Source: Pseudoduganella albidiflava (lineage in GTDB: Bacteria > Pseudomonadota > Gammaproteobacteria > Burkholderiales > Burkholderiaceae_D). From it: DNA of 64,000 nucleotides. This document shows, in pieces, positions 43,952-52,817 of the stretch; positions within the stretch are counted from its first letter, which is position 1, and every line of letters starts with the position of its first letter. The notes beneath the pieces are model-generated. The model was not told where the DNA came from and ran no database searches. It saw only the letters and a program-made list of their open reading frames with translations. Location of the stretch: contig NZ_CP036401.1 in NCBI RefSeq assembly GCF_004322755.1, positions 4,402,001-4,466,000 of the forward strand, in the 5' to 3' direction. The translations under genes were made by a program, and so were the position numbers.

Positions 43952-45112
43952 TCAGGCAGTGGCGGCGGCGGGCGTGCCGGACTGGCGCGCCACCAGCGCG
44001 AAGCACAGCGTGGCGCAGGCGCCTACCGCGATCGCCAGCGCGGCCAGCCCGCCGAATCCCGCATGGGTGGCCACCGTGCCGGCCAGCGCCGGGCCGATCG
44101 CCGAACCGGTCATCATCATGGCCGGCGTCGACGCCAGTGCGCGGCCGCTGGGATCGAGCCTGGCGATCAGGCCGAACAGGAAGGTGTGCATGAAGATCAG
44201 CACGGCCGGGTAGACGCAGGCCGCCAGCGCGTAGAGCGGGTAGCCGGCCGCCAGCGAGACCGTCACGGCCAGCGCGGCCTGCAGCGGCGCCGCCACCAGT
44301 GCCACGCGCACCGGATTCAGGCGCTTGTCGAGGAAGCCGGCAATGGCCGCCGGCAGCAGGTTCACCAGGCCGACCACCACCAGCAGCTGGTTGACGGCTT
44401 CCTGGCCGAAGCCGCGCATGATGCCGATCCGGTCCAGCATGCTAAAGGTGAGCGCCTGGTTCAGCGCCATCGCGGCGACGCCGAAGATGGCGCACCAGGC
44501 GGCGCGGGACAGCCGGCCATGCGCGGCCTGATCGTGCCCCGCCCTGGCGTGCCGCGGGAAGGCCAGCGCGGCCAGCGCCGTCACGGCCATCAGGCCGGCC
44601 AGCACCTTGAACAGCGTGGCGCCGCCATGCGCGGCGATCGCCGGTGGCACGGCCGCGTAGAACACCACGGCGCCGATGCCCAGCGCGGTGCCGGCCAGCG
44701 CGAACAGCCGGTGCGGGTTGGCGCTGCGGCCGATGGTGCCGTGCGTGACCGACAGGGCGGTCCCCGCGGCCAGGCCGGCTACCAGGTGCAGCAGTGCCAG
44801 CGTGCCGAAATCCGTTGTCAGTGCCGCGCCGGCGAATGCCAGCGCCGCGATGCCGTAGCCACCGGCCACGCAGGCGGTGCGCGGCAGCCGGCCGAAGCGC
44901 GGCGCGGTGAAGAGGCTGGCGGCAACCGCACCTGCCAGGAATGCCGTGACAGTGATGCCGGCCTGTTCGAGGCCGAACCCATAGTGCTGGACCAGCGCGC
45001 CGACCCAGACCGGCAGCGCGACCAGGTCGACCATGCCCGTGAAATGGCACAGCATGAGGATGCCGCGGCCGCGCCAGGTCTCCGGCGCACGCCCTTGAGC
45101 GGGGTTCTGCAT
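43952..45112 (-). CDS. MFS transporter
   Basis: 386 residues with about twelve hydrophobic segments and short loops; FGRLPRTACVAGG stands for the MFS loop 2-3 motif. It belongs to the compact YbfB/DHA-like groups rather than to the sugar-porter branch. GGAGACC precedes the ATG. As first gene of the catabolic operon and adjacent to the divergent TonB receptor, it may move the aglycone across the inner membrane. Confidence 0.85.
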   Translation of the reverse strand: MQNPAQGRAPETWRGRGILMLCHFTGMVDLVALPVWVGALVQHYGFGLEQAGITVTAFLAGAVAASLFTAPRFGRLPRTACVAGGYGIAALAFAGAALTTDFGTLALLHLVAGLAAGTALSVTHGTIGRSANPHRLFALAGTALGIGAVVFYAAVPPAIAAHGGATLFKVLAGLMAVTALAALAFPRHARAGHDQAAHGRLSRAAWCAIFGVAAMALNQALTFSMLDRIGIMRGFGQEAVNQLLVVVGLVNLLPAAIAGFLDKRLNPVRVALVAAPLQAALAVTVSLAAGYPLYALAACVYPAVLIFMHTFLFGLIARLDPSGRALASTPAMMMTGSAIGPALAGTVATHAGFGGLAALAIAVGACATLCFALVARQSGTPAAATA

Positions 45113-45189
45113 GGTGGTCTCCGAGTGTTATGGGATGTTGTGGAGACAACGATAGCAGCGGCCCCGGCGAAACCGAACGCCTGAGTTTC

Positions 45190-45202
45190 GATACGACGTA
45201 TC
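45190..45202. promoter_or_regulatory. candidate LysR operator, site 1 of divergent promoter
   Basis: GATACGACGTATC is a near-perfect palindrome, followed by AGC. It shares GATA and GTATCAGC with the second site. It lies 78 bases before the MFS start and 190 before the TonB receptor start. Confidence 0.45.
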
Positions 45203-45247
45203 AGCGTTTGCGATCGTTCGCGCCGCCAGCCATCACCTTCGCCCGGC

Positions 45248-45260
45248 GATAGCTGGTATC
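45248..45260. promoter_or_regulatory. candidate LysR operator, site 2 of divergent promoter
   Basis: GATAGCTGGTATC, followed by AGC. The same 13 bases occur at 34174-34186 before the amidohydrolase gene. It is 132 bases before the TonB receptor start, in the 279-bp region shared by the two divergent transcription units. Confidence 0.55.
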
Positions 45261-45391
45261 AGCAATTACGGCTTCAGAACGCCGAAATGCCGAACCTATA
45301 CTCGGTTCCGATCGACCGGCCCCGGCCGGGACAGCACCAGCTGTCGCAGACATCTAGCCGGCACAGATCCGGCATACATCCAGGAGACAAG

Positions 45392-47713
45392 ATGCGCATC
45401 CATGCTTACCAGCCGGCCATCGGCCAGCTCACCATCCTCGCCATGAGCCTCGCGGCCATCCAGCCAGCCCTGGCACAGGAAGCCGCGGCCCCTGCCGCCG
45501 AAACCGCCACCACCGCCACAGCGGCACCGCAACGCAATACCGGTATCGAGACCGTCGTCGTCACGGCGCAGAAGCGCACGCAGAACATCAAGGAAGTGCC
45601 GCTGGCGATCACGGTCGTCAACGCGGCGCAGCTGGAACGCGCCGGCGTGAAGGACATCGGCGACCTGGCGAAAACTGCCGCCGCGCTGGAATTCGGCGAC
45701 CAGAATTCCACCAGCGGCCCGGGCGGCAGCGCTTCGATCCGCGGTATCGGCACCGCCGTGATGACGACGTCGGCCGAGGGCTCGGTGGGCGTGGTGGTCG
45801 ATGGCGTGCCGCAGGGTTCCACGGCCAGCGGCCTGATGCTCGACCTGGCGCGCGTGGAAGTGCTGCGCGGCCCGCAGGGCACGCTGTTCGGCAAGAACGC
45901 CTCGGCGGGCGTGCTCAATATGTCGACCCAGGCGCCGATGATCGGCGACACCGGCGGCAACGTGCAGCTGGAATACAAGGGCACCTACGGCGCCGCCGTG
46001 CGCTCGACGGTCAACCTGCCGATCAACGATATCTCGGCGCTGCGCGTATCCGGCCTGGTCGAACGCAACAAGGGCGTGTACCACAATGTCCACAACGGCA
46101 AGGACAGCGTGGCCGACAACGCGGGTATCCGCCTGCGCTACCTGCTGCGCCCGAGCAGTGACCTGTCCATCAACCTGATCGGCGAGGCATCGAACACCCG
46201 CGTCGACTACGCGACCTTCTTCGCACCGGCGATCGCGAATGACGTCAACGCCGCCGGCAACCACCGGCCGCTGGCCGAATTCGCCGCCTGCGGCGTGACG
46301 GTCTCGCGCACCAACAACCAGATCTGCAGCGATGCCCTGGAGCTGTCGCACAGCAAGGTGCGCGGCCTGTCCGGCCAGGTCGACTGGACCCTCGGCGACG
46401 GGTCGACGCTGACCTCCATCACCGCGTGGCGCGAGCGCAACGTGGGCCCGAACTCGAGCGGCATCGACATGTCGCTCGGCTACGACAAGATCCGCAACCT
46501 GACGCCCGCGCAGGAAGCAAAGCAGTTTTCCCAGGAGCTGCGCATCGCATCGCCGAGCGGCCGGCAGCTGGAGTACGTGGCCGGCCTGTTCTATGCGGAC
46601 TCGGAGATCGACAAGCAGACCATCACGACGATCCAGCCCAACCCCGCCCTGCCCGCCGCCGTGCCGCGCTCGATCGTCACCGACACGACCGAACACGCCA
46701 GGATGACGACGAAGGCGGTGTTCGGCCAGGCCACCTGGCGCTTCACGCCGGCCACCAGCCTGGTCGCGGGCCTGCGCTACACGAAGGATGCCGTATCCGC
46801 CAATTACATCGAAGGCAGCACGGTGAACTTCGCCGCGTTCAGCGTACCGACCACGATCAAGACCGCCAGCGGCGATACGGGCGAGACCAATGTCTCGGGC
46901 AAGGTGGGCTTGCAGCATACGCTGTCGAAGCAGGCCAATGTGTATGCGACGCTGAGCCGCGGCTACAAGGGTCCGCAGGTCGACAACTCGTCGCCCGTCA
47001 GCGCCGCCACCACGCCAGGCGCTTACACGGGCAAGCTGGTGAACCCGGAACTGCCGACCAGCGTGGAACTGGGCACCAAGCTGTCGCTGCTGGACCGCCG
47101 CCTCGATGTCGACCTGGCCCTGTTTCACACGAAGATCAAGGATTTCCAGGAACAGAACTGCACGCTGACCGCGGTAGGCGCATTGAGCTGCATCCCGTTG
47201 AACGTGCCGGAAGTGACCAGCAAGGGCTTCGAGGCCGACCTGCGTGCCCGCCCGCTGCCGCAGCTGCAACTGGGCCTGTCGATGGCCGTGATCCTCGACA
47301 CCGCCTACCCGACGGGCTTCATCTTCGATGGCCAGGACGTGGGCGGCAGGCGCCTGCTGTACTCGCCGAAGCAGAAGGTCACCGCATCGGCCGACTACAG
47401 CTGGGACCTGCCGGGCGAATACGAACTGCGCCTGGGCGGCGACCTGGTGTACAAGAGCCGCGTGCGCTACTGCAATTCGATCGACGACAACTGCAGCTTC
47501 CGCGGCCACACGATCTCCTCGCTGCGCCTGTCGCTGAACGCGCCGGACAACAAGTGGAGCGCGCAACTGTACGCGCGCAACCTGAACGACACGCGGGTAC
47601 CGAACGCCATCATCTATCCGCTGCCCGGCAAGGGCGCCGGCTCCGGCTTCGCTTACGGCCTGGGCGAGAACTCGTTCCGGCGCGTGGGGGTGACGGTGGA
47701 TTACCGGTTCTGA
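45392..47713 (+). CDS. TonB-dependent receptor of the flavonoid/glycoside locus
   Basis: 773 residues from an ATG with CAGGAGAC upstream. A signal peptide ends near residue 28 (PALAQ). The plug domain has the TonB box ETVVVTAQKRTQNIKEVPLAI, SIRGIGTAV and VEVLRGPQGTLFGKNASAGV, the standard motifs of the large iron-or-organic receptor class. The barrel ends in RRVGVTVDYRF. It is divergent from the catabolic operon and shares its promoter region and candidate operator. It should bring the aromatic glycoside through the outer membrane. Confidence 0.88.
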   Translation: MRIHAYQPAIGQLTILAMSLAAIQPALAQEAAAPAAETATTATAAPQRNTGIETVVVTAQKRTQNIKEVPLAITVVNAAQLERAGVKDIGDLAKTAAALEFGDQNSTSGPGGSASIRGIGTAVMTTSAEGSVGVVVDGVPQGSTASGLMLDLARVEVLRGPQGTLFGKNASAGVLNMSTQAPMIGDTGGNVQLEYKGTYGAAVRSTVNLPINDISALRVSGLVERNKGVYHNVHNGKDSVADNAGIRLRYLLRPSSDLSINLIGEASNTRVDYATFFAPAIANDVNAAGNHRPLAEFAACGVTVSRTNNQICSDALELSHSKVRGLSGQVDWTLGDGSTLTSITAWRERNVGPNSSGIDMSLGYDKIRNLTPAQEAKQFSQELRIASPSGRQLEYVAGLFYADSEIDKQTITTIQPNPALPAAVPRSIVTDTTEHARMTTKAVFGQATWRFTPATSLVAGLRYTKDAVSANYIEGSTVNFAAFSVPTTIKTASGDTGETNVSGKVGLQHTLSKQANVYATLSRGYKGPQVDNSSPVSAATTPGAYTGKLVNPELPTSVELGTKLSLLDRRLDVDLALFHTKIKDFQEQNCTLTAVGALSCIPLNVPEVTSKGFEADLRARPLPQLQLGLSMAVILDTAYPTGFIFDGQDVGGRRLLYSPKQKVTASADYSWDLPGEYELRLGGDLVYKSRVRYCNSIDDNCSFRGHTISSLRLSLNAPDNKWSAQLYARNLNDTRVPNAIIYPLPGKGAGSGFAYGLGENSFRRVGVTVDYRF

Positions 47714-47800
47714 GGTAGCTGGACGGGGCCGGCCGATGCCGGCCCCGTTGTTCTCGCAAGTCTCGCGTCACGTCGCCCCCCAGATCGGCCGGCAAGCCAC

Positions 47801-48005
47801 AATGCCGCTCGGATAAACCCACCCAAAGTGCAAATTCCGGGGTCAGATACCGCCGGGGTGAAGCAGGGGTTTCGCGAAGCATGCTTCGCGCCTGCGCAAC
47901 GGTGCTGGCATGCATGCCAGCACTCCTCCCTGACCCCAGCCCTTCGCCGTTGGGGTGAATGCATGCGCTTTCAATGTGTCGGCTAATGCTTGACTAAGCG
48001 GCATT
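47801..48005 (-). repeat. MITE-like palindromic element, copy 3 (module A)
   Basis: 205 bp, opposite in orientation to copies 1 and 2. Terminal repeats AATGCCGCT and AGCGGCATT are perfect over 9 bases. The core is module A, with TGCTGGCATGCATGCCAGCA and GCGAAGCATGCTTCGC, as in copy 2, between GGGGTCAGA-type arms. GGCAAGCC occurs on both sides (47791-47798 and 48009-48016). It lies between two genes read in the same direction. Confidence 0.8.
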
Positions 48006-48158
48006 CCTGGCAAGCCTCGCCTTGTCATTCGAGGCAAGCACCTCGCCCCCTGATCTCCGACGCCGGTGAATACACGTTCACCTCCTGGTCCGAGGCTCCT
48101 GTTGACCCTCCTCCCCCATAGCTGCGGGCGCCGCGACAGGCATCGTGCATTCCCCCGG

Positions 48159-48187
48159 TTGACATGGAACACGACATAAAACATACT
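48159..48187 (+). promoter_or_regulatory. sigma-70-type promoter of the GH5 gene
   Basis: TTGACA (48159-48164), a 17-base spacer and CATACT (48182-48187) give a good sigma-70 promoter 66 bases before the glucanase start. A LacI-type site follows within 5 bases. Confidence 0.6.
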
Positions 48188-48191
48188 TAAA

Positions 48192-48228
48192 TGGAAACGA
48201 TTCCAAATGTGATTAAAAACGATTCCCA
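48192..48228 (+). promoter_or_regulatory. double LacI-family operator
   Basis: TGGAAACGATTCCA (48192-48205) has central CG with symmetric TGGAA/TTCCA arms, the LacI/GalR form. A related AAAAACGATTCCCA (48215-48228) has its centre 22 bases, two helix turns, away. Both lie between the -10 region and the start of the glucanase gene, fitting repression until a glucan-derived sugar is present. No LacI gene is in the window. Confidence 0.6.
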
Positions 48229-48252
48229 AAATCCATAAGACGGAGACAGAAC

Positions 48253-50853
48253 ATGGCTGGAATGCGAAGGAAGCACTTGACTGGCAGCCGGGTCGCACCA
48301 TTCGGCAGCGCCGCGCGAGGGACACTGGTGGGTGGTTTAATGGCTACCGCGCTATTGGCGGGTTGCGGTGGTGGCAGTACATCGGCGCCTTCTCCGGCAC
48401 CGGCGCCAGCCCCGGCACCGTCACCTGCGCCATCCCCGGGCCCGGCCATGTTGAAGACCGATGGCACCAAATGGGTGGACGCCGACGGCAGGCAGGTCCT
48501 GCTGAAGGGCACCAACCTCGGTAACTGGCTGGTGCAGGAGTTCTGGATGATGGACCAGGGTGGCAACGGCGTGACGGACCAGTGCACGCTGGAGGCCAAG
48601 CTGACGGAGCGCTTCGGCTATGAAGAGAAGGAACGCCTGATCAAACTGTTCCGCGACAGCTGGATGACGGAGCGCGACTGGGACCAGCTGAAGGTCTTCG
48701 GCTTCAACGTGGTTCGCTTGCCCATCCTGTGGAGCGTCATCGAAGACGAGAGGAAGCCGAAGACCTTGCGCGCGGACGCGTGGAAATACCTGGACTGGAG
48801 TATCGCCGAGGCGAAAAAGCGCGGCATGTATGTCATTCTCGACCTGCACGGCGCCCCCGGCGGGCAGACACCCAACGACCACACGGGATGCGCCGGGCAG
48901 AACAAGTACTGGACCGATGCGGATGCGCAGGAGCGGACGCGCTGGCTGTGGCAACAGATCGCGACCAGGTACAAGGACGAACCCGTGGTCGCAGCCTACG
49001 ACCCGCTCAACGAGCCCTGGGGCTCGACGGCCGACGCCATGGTCACGCGCATCGAGGAGCTGTACAAGACCATCCGGGCCATCGATTCCAGGCACATCGT
49101 GCTGCTGCCCAGCCACTACGGCAGCATCGACGCCTATGGCGACCCGGCTGCCAAGGGCTTCACCAACGTGGCCTTCGAGCTTCACCCCTATCCCGGCCTG
49201 TTCGGCGACCGGCCGGGCGACACACCCTACATGGTCCACCGCGACTGGCTGCTGTGCGGGCCGACCGGCGCAACGGGCGTGTGCGCGTACAGCAAGCAAT
49301 TGAGCGGCCTGAAGATCCCGCTGCTCATGGGCGAGTTCCAGCCCTGGCAAGGTGCGGGCGTGGACCTGGGTGGGCAGATCGGCCGGGCAACTTATGACAC
49401 GTATGCCAGCTACGGCTGGGCATCCACCTCGTGGTCCTACAAGGTGGTCAGCGCGGCAGGGGGCACGGGCAATGGCACGTGGGGAATGGTGACCAATGCG
49501 GTCAATACCAGCCTCGACACGGGCGTCGGCCTGGTCGCCAAGGCCAGCACCTGGGACTGCGCGGGCTGGAACGCCAGCTTTGCAAACGCCTGCGCGAAGA
49601 AGGCCGCCACCATCAGGGTGGGCGGCACTGGCCCGAAGACCTACTACTTCGTCATCAAGACCGGCGCGCTGGCCGGCAGCGACCCGGATGTGAGCTTCGA
49701 CAAGATCAGCATCGTCGACACCGGTTCCAGCGCGGAGGTCATCACGAACGGCGAATTCCGCTCGAATGCCGGTTGGACCACGCTGGTGATCGATGGCAGC
49801 CTGTCGCTGGACTTCAATGACAGGACGGCCGGGAAGACCCCGGCGGGAAGCAGCGGCGCCGTGTTGCGCGTCACCCGCCCCGCCGGTGTCAGCGGCGGGA
49901 TCAATGGTGGCGTCTATCAGGCGATCACGCTGCAAGGCGGCAGGACGTACACCTTGAGCGGCGTCTTCAAGGACAACGGCAGCGCCAATACCTGGGCCGA
50001 GATGTACCTGCTCGACAAGCCACCCGTTGCAGGCAAGGACGTCGTCGACATGAATGGCAAAGTGGACTTCACCACCGCCACCGTGGCCGAGATCGAGACG
50101 CTGTTCAAGAGCTACGCAACGCAGCCCTACGAAGCTCACCCGGGCCTGGTCAAATGGATGGCCGGCACGACGGCTCCCGAGGTATTCAAGCTGCCGGCGC
50201 GGCCTGCCGGCCTGAAACTGACCGAAGGCGCGGGAGGCAATGTGCTCGCCTGGGACGCCAGCACGGATGCCAGGGTCGCCGGCTACAACGTCTATCGAAG
50301 CACCAGCGTGGCAGGCAGCTACGCGAAGGTGGCCGACAAGCTCGCGACGCCCGCGTATACCGACACCACTGCCGCAGCTGGCACCACGTACTACTACGCC
50401 GTGACCGCTCTCACGGCCGCCGACGAGAGCTTCCACAGTGATGTTGCCAGCACCAGCATCAAGCACGTACCGGTACCGGCGACGCTCCAGGCGGAAGACT
50501 TCACCGCCATGAGCGGTGTCCAGACGGAGACCTGCAGCGACACTGGCGGCGGCCAGAACGTCGGCCACTTCGACGCCGACGACTACGTCGAGTACAAGAT
50601 CAGCGTGGCGACCGCCGGCAACTTCACCATCGACTACCGTGTCGCGACCGCCAGCGGCAGTACCGGCTTCGAGGTCTGGGTGGATGGCGTGAAAGCCGTG
50701 GGTGCCATGCCTGTGCCCAGCACGGGCGGCTGGCAAACCTGGAGCACGCAGACGAGCGTTCCCTTCGCCATGACCGCGGGAGAGCACACACTGCGCCTGA
50801 AGTCCGTCGGGAAGGAGTGGAATCTGAACTGGCTGAAGGTGAACGCCCGATAA
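48253..50853 (+). CDS. GH5 beta-glucanase lipoprotein with FN3 and CBM6-like modules
   Basis: 866 residues with GGAGACAG before the ATG. The lipobox LLAGC (Cys38) and a Pro/Ala/Ser linker put it on the outer membrane. The GH5 catalytic domain spans about 65-440: LKGTNLGNWLVQEFWM, acid/base Glu254 in PLNEPWG and nucleophile Glu361 in MGEFQPW; it is of the exo-beta-1,3-glucanase-like kind. A beta-sandwich covers about 440-620, a fibronectin-III domain about 655-735 (VAGYNVYRST), and a C-terminal CBM6-like module (about 740-866) with LQAEDF and GQNVGHFDADDYVEY. It should degrade beta-glucan at the cell surface. Confidence 0.9.
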   Translation: MAGMRRKHLTGSRVAPFGSAARGTLVGGLMATALLAGCGGGSTSAPSPAPAPAPAPSPAPSPGPAMLKTDGTKWVDADGRQVLLKGTNLGNWLVQEFWMMDQGGNGVTDQCTLEAKLTERFGYEEKERLIKLFRDSWMTERDWDQLKVFGFNVVRLPILWSVIEDERKPKTLRADAWKYLDWSIAEAKKRGMYVILDLHGAPGGQTPNDHTGCAGQNKYWTDADAQERTRWLWQQIATRYKDEPVVAAYDPLNEPWGSTADAMVTRIEELYKTIRAIDSRHIVLLPSHYGSIDAYGDPAAKGFTNVAFELHPYPGLFGDRPGDTPYMVHRDWLLCGPTGATGVCAYSKQLSGLKIPLLMGEFQPWQGAGVDLGGQIGRATYDTYASYGWASTSWSYKVVSAAGGTGNGTWGMVTNAVNTSLDTGVGLVAKASTWDCAGWNASFANACAKKAATIRVGGTGPKTYYFVIKTGALAGSDPDVSFDKISIVDTGSSAEVITNGEFRSNAGWTTLVIDGSLSLDFNDRTAGKTPAGSSGAVLRVTRPAGVSGGINGGVYQAITLQGGRTYTLSGVFKDNGSANTWAEMYLLDKPPVAGKDVVDMNGKVDFTTATVAEIETLFKSYATQPYEAHPGLVKWMAGTTAPEVFKLPARPAGLKLTEGAGGNVLAWDASTDARVAGYNVYRSTSVAGSYAKVADKLATPAYTDTTAAAGTTYYYAVTALTAADESFHSDVASTSIKHVPVPATLQAEDFTAMSGVQTETCSDTGGGQNVGHFDADDYVEYKISVATAGNFTIDYRVATASGSTGFEVWVDGVKAVGAMPVPSTGGWQTWSTQTSVPFAMTAGEHTLRLKSVGKEWNLNWLKVNAR

Positions 50854-50864
50854 AGGGCGATGAA

Positions 50865-50890
50865 GAACCTGTCCCGGCAGGGACGGGTTC
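50865..50890 (+). terminator. hairpin between convergent genes
   Basis: GAACCTGTCCC and GGGACGGGTTC pair over 11 bases (one wobble) with a 4-base loop, right after the glucanase gene. There is no T-run, so it is a weak or Rho-aided terminator at best. Confidence 0.4.
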
Positions 50891-51001
50891 CTGGACGACA
50901 CACCTGGTTATTCCGGCCTGGCCCGGGTGTAACGCATGCCGCGATGGATGCGCGTGGAAGAGAGCCCGAATCGCGACCGCCGCGCTTCCGGCGCGAAGAA
51001 A

Positions 51002-52720
51002 TCAGCGTTCCATGGCCAGGTACGCATGGATCTGCGCCACCACCTGCGCGCCCTCCCCCACGCCGGCCGCCACCCGTTTCGTCGAACCGGCGCGCACGTC
51101 GCCGATCGCGAACACGCCGGGCACGCTGGTTTCCAGCGTCGAACGTGACGCCGTGGCAGGCGCCGTGACCGCGTCGCCGGTGCGGATGAAGCCCTGCGCG
51201 TCGACTTCCACGCCGCAGTCGCCCAGCCAGTCCGTGTTCGGCTCGGCGCCGATGAACAGGAAGACCCGGCATACCTTGCACTCGCTTTCTCCCAGTGTGC
51301 GGTGGTTACGCCAGCGCACCGCCTGCAAGCCTTCGTCGTCACCCTCCAGCGCCACGATTTCCGTGTGCGGATGCAGTTCGATGTTCGGCGTGGCGCGAAT
51401 GCGTTCGATCAGGTAGGTGGACATGGTGGCCTTCAGGCCGTCGCCACGCACCAGCATGTGGACCCTGGCGGCATGGGCGGACAGGAACACGGCCGCCTGC
51501 CCCGCCGAATTGCCGCCGCCGACCAGGATCACTTCCGCGCCGGCGCACAGGTTCGCCTCGATGCGCGAGGCCCAGTAGTAGATGCCGCGGCCTTCGAACT
51601 GCTTGATGTTGGCGAGCGACGGCCGCCGGTAGCGGGCACCGCAGGACAGCACCACCGTGCGGCCCAGCACGCGCCGGCCATCGGCCAGTTCCAGCGCCAG
51701 TGGCGATGCATCACAGGCCAGATGCCTTGCCGCCATCGGGATGGCCACCTCGACGCCGAACTTCATCGCCTGCACGTAGGCACGGCCGGCCAGCGCGCCG
51801 CCGGAGATCCCGGTGGGAAAGCCCAGGTAGTTCTCGATGCGCGCGCTGGCGGCGGCCTGGCCGCCGAACGCGCGCTGCTCCAGCGCCAGCACGGACAGGC
51901 CTTCGGAGCCCGCGTAGACGGCGGTGGCCAGGCCCGCCGGGCCGGCACCGACCACGATCACGTCCCATACCTTGTCCGCCGGGAGTTCAGGCAGCATGCC
52001 CAGGCAGCGGCCCATGTCGGCGAAGGAGGGGTTCATCAGCACGCTGCCATCCGGGCACACGACGAGCGGCCAGTCGTCTGCCGTGGGGCGGTAATGCTCG
52101 CACAGCGCGCGGGCGTCTTCTTCCCCGTCCGGTTCGAGCACCGTGTGCGGATGGCCGTTCGCCGTCAGGAAGCTTTGCAGGTGGAACACGTTCGGGTGGC
52201 CCGGCGGGCCCACCAGGACCGGGCCGCCGGAACCGGATTCGATCAGGTTTACGCGGCGCAGGATCAGCGCGCGCACGATGCGTTCGCCCAGCTCGGCCTC
52301 GGCGATCACCAGGGCGCGCAACTGGTCGGCGGGAATCACCAGTGCCTCGACCGGGCCGACCGCCGTCACGTTCACCAGCGAAGGCCGGCCGGCGAGCTGC
52401 GACACCTCGGCCGTGAACTCGCCCGGCCCGTGCTCCTTGACGAGCGCCGAGTTGCCCAGGCCGTCGTAGCGGTGCGAGGCCATGCGGCCGGCCAGCACCA
52501 GCACCATGCCGAATGGCGTGAAACCGGCCTCCAGGATGCGCACGCCGTCGGCATAGTGGCGCACGGTACCGAAGCGCAGCAGGCGCTGCACCTCGTGCTC
52601 GGCCAGCACCGGGAAGATCTGGTGCCGGCGCTGTTCGATGGAGGCCGCGACTGCCGGCACCTGCTCGTCGCGGCTGCCTTCGGGCAGGAATTGCGGGGAA
52701 TGGGTCTGCTGGTTCGCCAT
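51002..52720 (-). CDS. cNMP-binding/thioredoxin-reductase-like fusion protein
   Basis: 572 residues. An N-terminal cyclic-nucleotide-binding domain (about 30-155: VRILEAGFTPFGMVLVLAGRM, FTAEVSQLAGRPSLVNVTA) is followed by a thioredoxin-like linker (about 165-240), then a thioredoxin-reductase-type FAD/NAD domain: VIVVGAGPAGLATAVYAGSEG, RIENYLGFPTGI, VILVGGGNSAGQAA and VPGVFAIGDVRAG. The place of the redox CATC pair of TrxR reads YYWASRIEANLC, so the CxxC is absent and it cannot act as a normal TrxR. It is probably an electron-transfer or sensor protein controlled by a nucleotide. It is convergent with the glucanase gene. Confidence 0.9.
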   Translation of the reverse strand: MANQQTHSPQFLPEGSRDEQVPAVAASIEQRRHQIFPVLAEHEVQRLLRFGTVRHYADGVRILEAGFTPFGMVLVLAGRMASHRYDGLGNSALVKEHGPGEFTAEVSQLAGRPSLVNVTAVGPVEALVIPADQLRALVIAEAELGERIVRALILRRVNLIESGSGGPVLVGPPGHPNVFHLQSFLTANGHPHTVLEPDGEEDARALCEHYRPTADDWPLVVCPDGSVLMNPSFADMGRCLGMLPELPADKVWDVIVVGAGPAGLATAVYAGSEGLSVLALEQRAFGGQAAASARIENYLGFPTGISGGALAGRAYVQAMKFGVEVAIPMAARHLACDASPLALELADGRRVLGRTVVLSCGARYRRPSLANIKQFEGRGIYYWASRIEANLCAGAEVILVGGGNSAGQAAVFLSAHAARVHMLVRGDGLKATMSTYLIERIRATPNIELHPHTEIVALEGDDEGLQAVRWRNHRTLGESECKVCRVFLFIGAEPNTDWLGDCGVEVDAQGFIRTGDAVTAPATASRSTLETSVPGVFAIGDVRAGSTKRVAAGVGEGAQVVAQIHAYLAMER

Positions 52721-52817
52721 GGTGCATCCACGTTGTGCTCGAACCGGAGAGTGTAGCGGATGACGGACCGCACCCGCGCTTTGCGTGCCGGTTGCCGCAC
52801 CGTGCCCCGTGCTCCCG

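Noticed and set aside
48421..50901. Long minus-strand open frame opposite the GH5 gene
   Set aside because: GH5 catalytic motifs and lipobox on the plus strand are decisive; the other frame has no start signal.
51002..52720. Ordinary thioredoxin reductase
   Set aside because: The redox CxxC is missing and a cyclic-nucleotide domain is fused, so the usual name would mislead.
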